This document shows, in pieces, positions 12,201 through 27,200 of a DNA stretch of 64,000 bases (the first letter of the stretch is position 1; each line of letters opens with the position of its first letter). The stretch comes from Mytilisepta virgata (lineage: Eukaryota > Mollusca > Bivalvia > Mytilida > Mytilidae), in assembly GCA_028015205.1 (NCBI GenBank), contig CM051517.1:45209135-45273134 (forward strand). The letters run 5' to 3'. The position numbers and the translations under genes were made by a program. The notes beneath the pieces were generated by a model that was given only the letters and a program-made list of their open reading frames with translations, had not been told where the DNA came from and did not search any database.

Positions 12201-15200
12201 TCAGCTTCTGTTAATGGCATCATTCACATGAATCATGAAAATCGGTGGTAAAACTTAACTTTAATTTATGTTCTTCAAAATTAATGATCAGAACTACATT
12301 AATTTTTGTGTCTATTTCTTACTTCTAGCAAAATATTTAAAATACAAATGTGCTATCGTATACATTATCTCCTGATTAAGTCAAGCGATCTTAATTATTT
12401 TTCGATTCAAAGTACAACTGGAATCTACGATCATAACACAAGCAGCTGCTCTACTTCAAAGAAGTATATAATTAAGGAATACGGTTAAGTATTTATATCT
12501 TATCCATCCTGACGGTAGCGAAGTCCTGAATTATTCAACTAGAAGACGATACATAGGAAACAGTTTCTAATCCATTCATTATTTCTAAATGTGTTTTATT
12601 CTCTTTTATTGTTTTAGTTGTGTTCTTCTAATGATTTCAATATCAAATATCACATTACAAATAAAAACAAAAATGGTCTTTCAATAAGTTAAAAATGTAG
12701 TAAAAATATACCTGTAATACTATTTATTGAAGTTTCAAAGGTAAATACACGAGTTTCTTACAAATGTACTACTAGTATATTGTTTTTAATTGGTAAACGA
12801 TTTATGTAATAATGTATACGAGGTAAATAAAGCCTCTTTTATACATATATAGTAGGGAAAACTGTATTGGACAAGAGACCAATTTAAAACTGATATATAT
12901 GTAAATAATGAATCTAGTAAAAAATAAAATAGTAAATTTCAGAATTATATCATTCGAGTCAATGTAATTTTATTTTCCAAGCGATAATGCATTCGTATTA
13001 TTGTACACGCATATACCAGTAAACAGCAAATACATGTATATTTGAGTAATAGATGAGATTTGATTTTTTTTATATTCCATTAATTCCGACTCTCTCTTCT
13101 TCTGCTGCATACATTTGTTGTAAAGTACTTCACACTCCAGACCTATGATTAATTCTGTGTCATTCATTATTAGATCACAACCGATATAGAAAACATTTTA
13201 AGCGCATAAAATGCAGAATACAGAATCTTGAAAATTAAAATTAATAATGTTGTGTCAATATCATTAATTTTCCTGGTCAAATTTCATGTTTCCTGAAGAG
13301 GATTTGTTAGTTTAACTCGTATCGACATTCAAGAGGATGGTGTTTTTTACACCAGGCAACACTGCACATGTAATTGGTTGGAAAATTACGATAGAAACCA
13401 GTTATTAACAATTTCTTCCAAAAGGGCCATTTGTCAATACTTGACAGTCTCGTTAAACGCTTTGTAAATTTAATTTTGCTGAGAAATTATCCTGGGTGAA
13501 AGTAAGGGTCATTAAATCTGATTAGGAAAAAATCTCAAGTATGATAAGTCTGCGAGTTGGGGGAATCTCGTAGCGAGGATTAGAACGTATTTTTAACATT
13601 ATACACTGTAGTTCAGTATTGGCTACGACGATACAGTATTTGGTAACATTTAAATTTAAGGAATGCATAAAGATCTAAATAAATATAGTTTTTTTTCTGG
13701 TATTGTATTTATAAGGAAAATAAATTTTCTACATTTAAGCAACATGTACATGAAAACTTGAGCAAAATAAATAATTTGTTAATAAATGACAAAATCTGTG
13801 ATTTCAGAATGAAAGAAATCCGACGAATCACTTATGAATGAATGTATTATATCAAAAAAATATGACATATTCAAACTTGAGCAACTTGCTAAATAAACAA
13901 GTACGTGTACATTTGTATATTGTTTCACTCAGGCGTTTTCATTCACTTAGTATAATGCAAATATGCATGGATTTAGGGAAAAAGCGAAGTTCAATATTAA
14001 CTTTCAGATCTATTAAAACTCGTATCAACCGATAGAAAAGACTAATTGTTTAATTACATAATAATCCATATTTTAAATCTAGATCCTTTAGTATATATAC
14101 TCCATCCATTTCCACATTTTTGTTAAAAAAGAAGAATTATTTATATATTGTTTCATATTTCATTTAGTCCGAGAATACCTTGCAGAGCAGGTATTATCAT
14201 TTTGTCTGTTTTTGGCAAAATATCATTGTTCCTATTATCGTTACGTAAATTTTTATTTAGACAATCAAGTTAGGACGTTACGGGTCAACACCATTATTTT
14301 TTTGTATAAAACATTCAAAGGTAAGAACCCGATCTAAAACATCTATAATACTGAACATTTACCAAACATAATATCGGTCACACTAACGTTGCATGCTAGT
14401 GGAATAAGGATAACGAAAAGTACAATGTGACAGTGGGTATTAATTAAAGGACATTGTTCTAATAGCATGTCTTAGAACATTTCTAAGCATTCAGTAAGAT
14501 TTATTTTAGCATTTTGAAACCTTACAGACTGGATAGCTGTTATTATATTAAGACAGTGCTTTTAGGCATTGGCAGTTCAATTGAAGTCTTTTGCTTTATT
14601 ATTATTTTTTTTACATCATCACACGGTAAACACTTAAAAAAAATCCTGTACGTATGAGCATGTAGGAGAAATTTAAATTTCAAAGCAATCAGCTGTTATA
14701 AATAATTTTTTCAATCCTACGTGTTCCTGGTGTTTTGTTGTTATTTAACATTAAGCGAGAAGTCTTTCAGCAATGTTTTAGATGAAAACATTAAAACACA
14801 CGGTAAATCAATATGGCTGTTGATGGAAAAGGACCACGATTGATTATTTTTAGTCTCAATAAATCTAGGACCATGCACACTCGTCACGTTACAATTTTAG
14901 TCTTTGTACTTTAGTCCTCGGTGTATAAGTAATGCTCAAAACAGGATAGAATATTTTTGGGCAAAATAATATGTAAATAATGTTCTGTGCCTGGATTGAA
15001 TCTGTAACCTCTCCGGATGTTTACTGTGCAACTGTAAATTCCAGAGGCCATTTATAGTCATATTAAGAAAGTTAAGTGTTGTGTTAAGTTTGAATTTTTT
15101 TTAAAGGACGTAAGATGTAGAAATTTTACATGTCATTGAGTGGGACGTTTTTACTGGTATTTCTTTTGCACGAATATGAGGATCTTTCTTGTGAAACATG

Positions 15201-18200
15201 ACCTTTTATTCTTTACTGTATTATTGGGGTTCATGAAAATAAAGATTTGGTCTGTAGAGTTTATTTTCGGATTCCGTTCTTCAAGTAACAGGTTACATTA
15301 TACTGACTACTGATGTTAGCTGGTTCCTAATCCTGATGGGCTAATTTTGCCGGTGAAGCCCGGAATCTTAATTGTGATATCATAAAGCCAAAAAAAATTG
15401 ATTAGTTTCTATGCGCAAACCTGTGAATCCTGTTTTTAATTGGCTCTCTTAAGTAGACATTCATGATGACCGATATTATGGCAAACTAACCAGTACATAT
15501 CATAAACCAAATATAGACTACCCAATACCGATAAACCTGAAGGAATGAACTAATTAATCTTTTTTCTCATTCGGACCACTTCTGAATTTCCAATATACAT
15601 TGTAATTTTGTCCTTGTCGCGTTTAATAGACTCGTTAAGGTTAACCGTCCTTAAGACATGATCAGATGAAGCGGCAAGACTGCTTTATTTGGTTTTAGGC
15701 TGTTTTTTGTAAATTAACAGCCAACATGTCCAGCTGTGGGCTAAAAAAGTAGTAGATAATTATCTCAACTAACAAGATTCAGTCCTTCAAATATCTATTG
15801 CGGAGGCGATAAAATATAGAAAATGAATTTTTGTTATCAAACCTACATAAACTGTATTTTCAAATCTTCTAGCTGAAAGGCTTATAGGTGAATCTTATCC
15901 GCAACTAGATGAACATATAGAATAAATTACATCTCATGATACTGAACAGATAACATTTCAAATTATTGTTTACAGTTGTGACATAGATTTCCCAGTTCTG
16001 CCATAAACATTTAATGATGTCAATTTAATTAGTTTTACAATACAAGAGCTCTACCGTTGAAGCTATAACAGTTCCTTGTGGGAATGCATTAAAGTACATG
16101 TATGAAGTAAATGGCAACCGTTTTTTTATATCCTAAAATGGTAATTTTGTGAATATCATCGCGATATATCTGAGGTATTTTTATATTTTGTGACGTCTTG
16201 GTGACAGCGAGGCAAATTCAAATTCCTCTGTGAAATGCCTAAAACCTCATGATTTTAATAGTATTTGATATGACCAAGACAGACTAACCAAAAATATTCA
16301 CACAGTTGAAATATCTTATAAAAAAAATAACAGTGAAATATCTATATTAATCGGCTTATATTTTACTTTTTACAAAACCTAAAATTAAACAGATTTAAGT
16401 ACCTGTCAACATTTTGTTAAAACATGCCCAACATTACAATACAAATTTGGCAAGGTAATCCCACAGAAACAAATGGGTTTTGGTTTTCGCGATAATTCAA
16501 AGACTTCATTATACTCTTTATAATTACAAGTAGCGGAATTAATATTTTGGCATTACTGTAAATGTATGTTGTACCTCCTCTTAGTAGATGCTATCAATGG
16601 CCCACACCTGAGTCGGCCAATTTGTTCAAATGTTTCTTCCTTATGGGTACTACACTCGTTGATTACAACGCGTATATCTAACTAAATGTTCACAAGACCT
16701 ACATTGTTCTTGTAATCTAACCTTTCGCAAGTCTGAAATAGTTATCAGAACATGAGCATTAGAATCAATTAAAATATGCTGTATCCTTTTGAACATGCAT
16801 GTATTTAAGGTTGTGCAAAGGACTTTGTCATATTTCTATAAATGATGAATTTAACTGGAATTTTACTGAATGTTACTTTATAATTTGACTAAGTACTAGT
16901 ACTTCTATTTTAGGCTGGAATTTTGCATCCATGACAACCTATAATCCTGTGTTTAACCATACACCAGTGAACTTAACATACTACACAGGAGAAACAGCCA
17001 CTCTGAAGTGTTCAGTCAGTAACTTAGGACCAAGTAAGGTTGGTTTATAGTATATCAGTCTATTTCTTACTAAAGCAAACTTTTTAATATATGTTTCATG
17101 CAATCAACACTTTCTATAATATACGAAGATACATAAATGTTTTCTTGTCATTTAATTCGTGAAATATGATTGTCCCTTTTTCATATATAATGTACACTGT
17201 CGTTCACATTTTTCTGTAAGTTACTTTTAGGTAAAAATCAGCATTATCAACATCAAAAATACACGTATAAGAGGGCACCATTATGTGCTTTGAAGTGTTG
17301 GAAGATTATCTAAATATTATAATATAAAAATGAAAGAATATATAATAAGCGAGATAAAGCAACTTAAGATTCCCTGTAGAACGTAACCAAACCTTAGCGT
17401 GCAATATTCGCCGATATTGCACAGACACGTGTATTGCATTGTAAGAACGACGTCTTTGATAGTTTTTTGGGTTATTCCCGGGATCTGAGTGGTGTTGTCA
17501 TACAATAAAAGGGTTATTGTACGAAATTGGTAGATATTATCCCTCGTAGAATCTCATATCGCACTCGTACGATATTACATTCTACTCGGGCCATTACATA
17601 ATATTAGGGTCTGTGAAATATTTCCAAGGTCTGAGTGACATATTACCCGACACGAAGCAGAGGGTAATATGTCACCCAGATCGGGCAAATATTTTGCATA
17701 TAACCGTCACAAGACCCTAATATTGTAAGAATTATACATCATGCTAAGAATTTATCTAACTTGAAATTAATTCACTTTTCTCATGTAAAAAGCGCATCGC
17801 TGACTGAGATATATATTTCTTAATGTAAATATTCATGAAAAGCGTTCTATTCTTGTAACCGTAAATGTACACTAATGGACATATTACTGTAGTTCATATG
17901 CCGTATTTGATGGATAGGTTAGAATTTATATGCGAACTATTAATGTACCAAATATCACAGTAGTTTCTGTCATGAAGCATAATAATTCCCAATATTCGTG
18001 CAATAACTCCATATTATAAGTTTTATGATATCTACTAGGTCTTATTGCCTTCGATTAATAAAAACAGCATAAACAACAATATGGTCTTGGAATTAATTGC
18101 AACCATCAGCCAGTCACCAGCAGTCCTGACTAAATACAAAATTTCGAGTTGCATTATACATGTTATATGTATATGATGTTATATTGAGTCTTAAATTTAA

Positions 18201-21200
18201 TATATGTTGTTATTCAGTGGTTCTCTCATTTTGAAATAATATTTATTATTTCAATGTCTCAAAATATACTTATTAACGTATTAATGCAACATGAAGATTA
18301 CTTATATATGACATTCATTAACGATTTCCAGCTCATTAATACCAAAAGCCTTGCTGTTATTATTACGTACTTACACACGCTTTATTCGCGGAATATGCAT
18401 GAGCTGTCACAGGAAATCTTGGAGTCAATAGAATGAAAGAAAATTAAGCAGAGATCACAAAAGTCATTAAACAAAGAGTCTGAATGAATGTACAGTGTGC
18501 TACAATGTATTTGTAATTATGGAAATCTTATTCCTCCATTTTCATTACAGGGCACTCCATTTTTTAGCTTTTGTTGTCCTGTGCCAAAACTGTCAATATG
18601 CCGTAACGCTAATTAGTATACCTTATATATGTAAGGAGGAACATAACTAAATTCTTACTAATTAAACCCGTTCAAATCTGTAAATCTCGTACGACCATAC
18701 TTCAAGCGAATTCCATAGATAATGTAAGAAAAATGAGAGTATTAGGTGACTCTCGTATCAATAGACAAATGCTTTGTACACAGGTTTGGAACGAAGAGAC
18801 ACTGAAAAACACTTGATCAGACTGTATGGATAATTTGTTTTTAAACAAATAGAGTAAAAGCATGTTTTGGTAAAGATAGGAAATAAAAATTTGTTAATTA
18901 CACAATCAAAGAGATTTTTTAAATATTAAAATCTAAGGACTGTATTACTGCATGTAATGATGCTATAGACATGTCTAGATATTCAGCCGCGAACGTTACC
19001 TTATATATCCTTTCTTGATTCGGAGAATTAATAACTACATTTCTCCTATTCTTGACGTGTTTAATCGGTGGGATAAAAATACCTAATATTTTTAACCACT
19101 TCCGGGTGATTAAATTTCTGCATGGGAATTGTTTACTTTGACTGGAAAGATAAACTAGAGAAGTTCCGAAATGGCGTTCATGTAAATAAAATGCCTAGCA
19201 ACGGCATTTTTTGAGGTTTTTGTTGAAAATCATAGGAGAAACATATTCTCCTTCAATTTACTCGTGAGTCATAGAATTTCTCCACTCTCGATAGTTAAAT
19301 TGTAACTTGTGACGCCCGCTAAAAGCTTGTTGAAAATGAAAAAAAAATAATTATCTCGGGTGGAGAAATTCCATAACTCACTCGTACCTGAAGGAGAATC
19401 TATATGTTTATTCAATATTTATAGAAAAACCAAAATTGATCGATTCGGTAGGCTATCATTCCATTTGTATTATTATAAATATCCGCGGTCGTCTTGTTCT
19501 GGATTTGGTATAGCGTAACAAGAACAAATACGTTTCTTTCAATAAAATTCGAAATGTTTACAAGACAATATCTGAAACATGAAAAGGTGAGGAAAATCCG
19601 AATAGATATTCAGCAGTCATAAATCCTGGGGACAACGACAAAACCGGGATGGGAACAAACAAACAATAGAAACACAACAGAAAAGATTAACTACATTCAA
19701 TTTGCCAATGTAAAAGCAGTTTACTGAAAAGCTACTTTCTTGGTGATTGGGATAAATGGAGAAGATAGATAGATAGATAGATAGATAGAGAGATAGATAG
19801 ACTTTTAAGTGATTTGTCTAGATGGGTTCTGTGTTTAAATAAGATCAGGTGTGGGAGTTATCTTGCTATGTGGTCAGGGTCATAAATAGTTATAATGTTT
19901 GCGGCCTAGTTTAATAGAAAATTTCGAAATGCGACCAGCTGAGGACTATAGCTCCGAAATTATATTCCAATTGCCGTTATGGTTTCAGACAAGACGATTT
20001 TAAGTAAATTTTCTTTTGTCTTGTTTTACGCTGGTCTAAGTATTAATGACATTGGAAGACAAAAAATATTGCCTTTAACAATACACAAATTCAATTATCA
20101 GTATATAAAATATCTGAGAATATATGCAATACATACACTCCTTGTAGGATTAATCCCAGACAGTCATTGTAATCATCAAGTAGATTCCGAAAATGCCATT
20201 TTCCTTCCTCCTATAGTACTGTAAGGGATATGGTCATTCATCGATTGTTAAAATTCATATCATGTCTCCGTATCTTTATTTACGTATTATTTACGTATTA
20301 TTGTCCAGAGTTCTATAACTGTCTCATTTATAAGATTATTGACACCAAATATCTACAGTAATTTCCTATTACCTAATATCTCCATGCTTTCAAGTTTCAA
20401 TGCAGTCAGTGTTCATGTAGCATCGTGCAGCCAAAAATTCAACAAAACTAATGAAATACACATGCATCGCTGACAAAAAATGGCTCCACGTATTAGAAAT
20501 GCTATAGTAACTAACAATCACTGAAATACATACACAATATAGCGGGATTATAAATGTTTAAGAGTACTCACCTCTCCCTAAATCTTTAGTGGTTTAGATT
20601 AGTATTAAAAATTACTTTGGTGCTAGAACTAAAGACGCGAATGAATTTTATTTAATTTTTAATGGTATACTTTAGTTAATTATCAAGCAGAGCTATGGCG
20701 GCCATCTTTACTAGTGGATGGTGCTAGCTGATAAACTGAAAGATGACTTAGTACAGACTAAATATGGTCAAATTGCATAGTGCTTTCAAACAAGAATATC
20801 TTTTAGTGAAATTAGGAATCTGGGTCATCGGGTGCAATTCTGAAAGGGAACAACCAAAAGACCAAGTTTACTGAAAAATTTCGGCTCAGAATATAAATGA
20901 TCTTTTTCTGTATGGTACTACATTAAATTAAGTTCGACTGGGGTAACCATCTTGGTTTACGGTCTGTTTCATCAGATACATTTCATAAAGAGTACACTGT
21001 AGAGTGTTGTGTTGCAGTGTAAAAAATGGGACTTTCGCGGCCATCTGATTCACTGGATATACAGGAATTTCTAAAAGATGGCCATATAAGAACCATTTCT
21101 GCTTAGTTTGGTACCAATTTTCTCCGTAGTTTCAGACAGGACTGCCAAGATTTTGAACAAATGAAATAGCACACCTAGAACCTTGGTATTGAACAGATAT

Positions 21201-24200
21201 ATAATGGCTGGATGGTATAGGAAAAAACATTCAATTCGAGAACGGCAAAATTTCCCAAGCCGTTAGGCGAGGGAAATTTAGCTTTAGCTTACGAAGAGAG
21301 ATCACACTCGAAGTCTTCCGAAATGGATAAAAAATGTATATCCAGGGTAAAAAGTTTATATACTGGGTAAAAAGTGTATATAAGTTTTTGCATATGTCCC
21401 GGTAGAGCGGAAAATCGTGTACTAGTATATCCAGGAAAGTGCATTGAAATTGCAAAGATATGCAAGAAATATCCCTGCAATCAATCAATCAGAATTCAAG
21501 ATATTTATATAAGGTGTAATTAAGATATGTATACAATATATGTACAATGTCAGAAAATATACATGTATTTGTACGAGCCTTAAAAAATGTAGAAAAGCCA
21601 GCATTTTTCACCTGTCTCGTGGTGAATACAAATTAAATGTACATGTATATTTTTAAACAATGTACAATTTAAGAATTTTAAGAGGTGTTAGTTTTAATAG
21701 TCAGTATTTTTCTATATTTGTAATTTGTTAATAAAGTTTATTATTTAGGTTCTGGGGGTTGAAACCCCCTTCGGTTGTTGGAAAATGTAACCAAAATATG
21801 TTGTAAACAGTTGGGAGATGGAAGACCTATTCCTTGGAATCTATCCTTTTTATATGGCTGAAACAAGATTAAATGATGCAAGAATGAATCGGGAGGATCT
21901 GCATTATTTGTATTTTTTGGCCGCTTGTACATGTATGTTATTCGTTTTCCAGTAATTGTTTATTAAAGGATCATGTCTCAACAAAATCGTGTGAATTATT
22001 ATCTATTTTATTTTTAACATTCAAGAGCCGAACTTGTTTAAATTCTAGACGAAAGAATCTATTTCATCCATTTAGAACTTCAGCAGTCTTCTTTCGACCT
22101 AACTTTGTTATTTTTAGCAAAGGTATTTCCCATTTAATTACCTGCGATTACGCTCCGCCTTACCAGCTTATAAAAAACGATCCAATTGTATAGAAAGTGT
22201 TTGAGTTTTATGGACCTCTTACGATAAAGGAGGAAGATCTACCCTGTATTAAAATGCTCAGGGTGCTTCGGAGTTTTCAACATTGGATAATGTGAATACA
22301 CTGGTCATTTGTCTGCACTAGAGTACCATTTTGTTTCTCGTTTGAGTTGTACCGAAACTTGAAATTCTAGATCTGTCACAGTGTGAAAATTTGTCTGACT
22401 GTGATTTTCATGTAATATTACTGTGTATCAAACTAGAATGTGTATATAAAGTTAATCCAAAGACGATTGCAGATATTGTGTCCTGTACCCCACATTTACA
22501 AGTTTTGGATATCTGTGGAATATATTGAAGTATTTGGATGTGCAAAATATAATTAAACAATGTTACTGGACATTAATGTCATTCTATTTAAGTCTTGATT
22601 CTTCAGTTGACGAAGACGACTTTGAAAGGCAAATGTACTTTAACTATACAGACCTTTCTTATCACGTATATAAATTCAAGCCAATACATTAAAAACAAAG
22701 TAATCATGGAACCTGATCATTCTGAAAAAGTACTTAGAGTGATCAGGAATTAGTCTCCGTCATCCAAAAAAGTGATGAAAATTGCACAATAATAATACTT
22801 GATGAAACTATATTGAGCCCAACATTATACCTTTAAATGAAGTACAGAACAATAGTTACGTATATGCAAATGTAAAAATGATGAACCATGATAATTTTCA
22901 AAATAAATCTGATTGTCAAATGTACAGTGCTGAACAACTACCAAATGAATGTAAAGTCAATACAATTCACCATAATGTAGAAGATTTTGATAAAATCGAA
23001 TATATTGGAGCGTATATAGATAATCAAAGTGATGGACAGATACACAGAGAAATTGACGAACAAATTGACAAGGTAACAAAGAAAAACACGAATGAACAAG
23101 TTGAACAAAACATACAAAATGAAAAAACTAATGAACAAGTTGAACAAAACATACAAAATGAAAAAACAATGAACAATCTGAACAAAACATTCAGAATGAA
23201 GAAACTAAATAAATGAACAAGTTGAAGAAAACATGCAAAATGAAGAAACACAAAATCGCAGCAGAAAGCGAAAAAGACAACCTGAAAAGGAGAAACAAAA
23301 TATTCGTAAAAGGAAACGTCAAGCTGGTTTTGAAGAGAAATTCGAACAGGAGCTAAGGACTGTAATGATAGCTGTAGATTTAAATGCAATAGACACACTT
23401 CAGAAACTGATAGATGTATGAACTCTATGTTTTAGATTGTAAATCCAAAGGTCAAGCTCCTGAAAAATATCACACATACATACAAATTTTTAATCCAGAA
23501 TATAATTTGGTTTTTCATATTCCAAAGAAAGAGAGATGTGATATTTGTGAGTAGTATAAGTCAAACAATTTGATTAATCATATTGATGAACAACTGAAAA
23601 TGAAGTATGAATCTCATATTTTAGGTAAAGTTTGTACGAAAGCTGAACGAGATAGGGATAGAAGTTCAGACAAGGCAGTATTACGTTTTGATATGCAGTA
23701 TATCAAGCTTGAAAACCAATCAGAAGTTTTCTATAAAGAATCTTTTTCTGAGGAAAACGTCTATTGAACGCAAAACAAAAATGGGTGAAAGGGTTGTGTT
23801 CGCAAAAATTTAAATTTTGAAGAAATCAAACTTATTGTCAAAGGAAAAAATCAAGGATTTGAAGGACATGTTGAAATTTATGCCTGTAGATGATTGAAAA
23901 TATTTTGAGATTGTATTCAAAGATAATAAGTAGATAGGTTTGAAGTATTTGCTAGTAAAATGATAAACTATGATGAAGTATAAAAAAGGTTTTCGACTGG
24001 CTGATTTAGAGATTTTGTTAAACATATTAGCAATTACAAAATATGAAAGAACATTCATGTACTTTTTGTTTTTATTATTTTGTTGGATCCAAATGTCCAA
24101 GTGATTTTTTTAATAATCTTTAGTGTATGTTTAGATTTACAGCTCGACTGTAATTTTTTGTGCTATCTAAGTTAAGGAGAACTGAAGCATTTCCGCTTTA

Positions 24201-27200
24201 TTATTTTATGATTTTTCATATAAGTTTTTAATGTTGTTTTGTAAACCTGAGGAAAAACACACCTCATTTTCTTTTTATACTTTCATTATTGCATGAAATA
24301 AATTGCATCTCTTCCTGTTATGATATCGGCTTTGAATACTGTTGTGATCAATGTTCCAGCAGAAGTTTATCTATAGAAGTATTATCTGTTTGATGTTTTT
24401 AAAATTGTTCAATAATACCGTTTTTAATCATTTTTTGTCAATATTGAACGTCTATTTATTCATATTAAACACATTCTGTTATACCTAAGTTTTAGAAGTT
24501 TAATGTGTTTTTAGAATTGGTTTACTTGTAATGTACGAAATTTTGTGCAACAATATCGTTTTATCGGGAGCACTTCATCGCCGCGTTTGATCTCCTCTTT
24601 ATCTTATTAAATATCGGCAAAAGAATACCGCTACAAACGCTACAAGAATACATGTATAACTAAAAAAACTATTATAAATTAAACAAATTACTAGCAATGT
24701 AAGTTCCCATTAAAAACCGGGAGTGACATTCGAATTGTTTTTATATAATATCGAAAAGAAAATTTCACAAAAGCATTTATGTAAATATTCAATGTGAATA
24801 TATAGACAGGAAATTGTATTTTTCAAACAATTAGATTATGTAGAAAGTTAGGATTTATGTAAACCAGACCGAAGTTTGCTTGGAGAAACAGTATTGAAAA
24901 CATTATTACAGATACGACTTAATGTCTGAAATAGGAAATTTAGTTTCCTTTTGCATTATTTGTATTTATTTCTTATATCCTTTAATAAAGCATTTGCTAG
25001 ATGTTTCACTAAAAAAGTTTATTGTTTTATTATTATATTTTTAAAAACTTCAGCACAGTAACCGGTGTTTCTGCAATAGCGTTACACCTGTTTACAAATT
25101 GTCAAATTTCTGAAGCTAATAGAGATAAACTGGGAGTTTAAATCGTAAGCTGTCCTCTGGTTAGCTCCATATGATGACAATATTATATAAATCTATTTAC
25201 GAATTGAGTTAAAACAAAACGGATCGACCGAAAACATCTGTTTTTAATATTATACTTCAGTATTTAGATAATTGCATTGATGGAGATTAAAGCATCGCTC
25301 AATACATGTCCATTTTGCTGTTATTAAAGCTTTTTAGCACTCTTTGTGCATAATTAAAAGCATTGCGACTCTTTTATCTATCTTTTGTTCTTGCTCTGAC
25401 GTCGAGCAGCATTTACTGGGACTAGCTGTGCGCACACTCCATATCTAAAAATAATTCACCACTTATCATGTTCTATAACTTTTTTTCTTGAAAATGTTTG
25501 GGTTTCGTTTTAAGAATCAGATCTAGAACTTAAACAGTATCAATACTTGAAACTGATGAAAAAAAGATTTCTGCTGCACACAGTGTATTATGTCACTGTA
25601 CTATTGTTTGCAGACTGTTTTTGGGCATCCTTCATTTCAAGAAAATAACGTAACGTCATTGTTAAAAAATGTTTGGGTTTCGTTTTAAGAATCAGATCTA
25701 GAACTTAAACAGTATCAATACTTGAAACTGATGAAAAAAAGATTTCTGCTGCACACAGTGTATTATGTCACTGTACTATTGTTTGCAGACTGTTTTTGGG
25801 CATCCTTCATTTCAAGAAAATAACGTAACGTCATTGTTAAAAAATGTTTGGGTTTCGTTTTAAGAATCAGATCTAGAACTTAAACAGTATCAATACTTGA
25901 AACTGATGAAAAAAAGATTTCTGCTGCACACAGTGTATTATGTCACTGTACTATTGTTTGCAGACTGTTTTTGGGCATCCTTCATTTCAAGAAAATAACG
26001 TAACGTCATTGTTAAAAAACTTTTTAAAATCTCTAAGTAAATTTCTTTTATACAAAATTTGTTGTTGTATGCTATGTCCTTGATTCAAGCTTCCATTAAT
26101 TATAATTTCGTTGTTCCTGGTTACATTTTATTTTATTGGTTAAAGTCATTACAACGAAAAAATTTCTACATGTAACAACTCCATTCGTGATGTAACCAGT
26201 AGGAATTTTCGAAACAGAAGAAACCATTCATAAGGTGCAACATGGACATTACTTTTAGTATATTTTAAATTACAAGTATTTGTGTAATTAATGAATAATT
26301 CATGGCAGCCATAGGTTCGTTGGAAATTATGGGTAACATAATTTGAGCAAAATTTTATATCCGAGGGGTAAACTTTAGGCAAATAATATTACCCATATTA
26401 AAATCTTATACGAATATATGGCTCCCGTGAATTCTAATATGGCAAAAAACGGAAATTAGGTAAACGAAGTGATACTGTAAGGCCTTTCATTTGATTTTAT
26501 TGAACTTTGAAGTCTAAAATGTGCGAACAATTGTAGCATTTCTCAGTTCTGACAGTTCCTCTGGTGAGATTTTGACTATGACGTCAGGCGAGTGCTACCC
26601 ATAATAAATCTAAAATTTTAATACATCTTTATTTGCAATGGGAAGCAGAACACTATATTATAATAAGGGTTATTTTTCATTTCGTGAATAAACTCACACA
26701 AAATAGCCACTTTTACTATGATAAATAGCAGCTTAAATGTTGTAATGATTAATGCTGATTTTATAAAGGGTAATAATTTTTTAGTTTTATAAATTGACGT
26801 TCCATGGCCCCAGCCAGTTAAAATGTGCACGCCACATAAATGTCGGAGATTTTTAGGGTTTCCTTGTTTCAGTTTGATCTAAAATCTACTTTTTTATCAT
26901 ATTCTGGATTATTTTTTCGCATTTCAACATCTTAGAAGAGACATAATTTGGTGAAATGTGTGCATCGAAAGTTGCAATGCTGAATGTTAACTGCCGTATG
27001 AAAGCAACAAAGATGTAACGGATTGTCTAAATGAGTTGGGATTCTAGTTTTTGAATATATGGGATGTGCAATTACAAACTAAAGATGACAAGCAAGGTGT
27101 TTTGTCAATAAAAGAGAGAAATGCTAAGCTACATGTAAATTAAAAACAAAACATGCAGCATAGCCCAAAATCTCCAACATTACCTAATAATTCAAAGATA

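Larger units (their letters stand above)
9206..16913 (+). other. Ig gene intron 1
   Basis: A 7.7-kb phase-1 intron running from GTAAGT to TTTTAG. It holds a dispersed-repeat tail at 9641-9800 and an 18-G run at 12151-12168. The rest is AT-rich with no exon-like frame that I can support. Confidence 0.75.

Noticed and set aside
21231..21488. 85-codon minus-strand frame in intron 2
   Set aside because: Its sequence follows short internal repeats (GGGTAAAAAGT..TATAT). No family or splice context was found.
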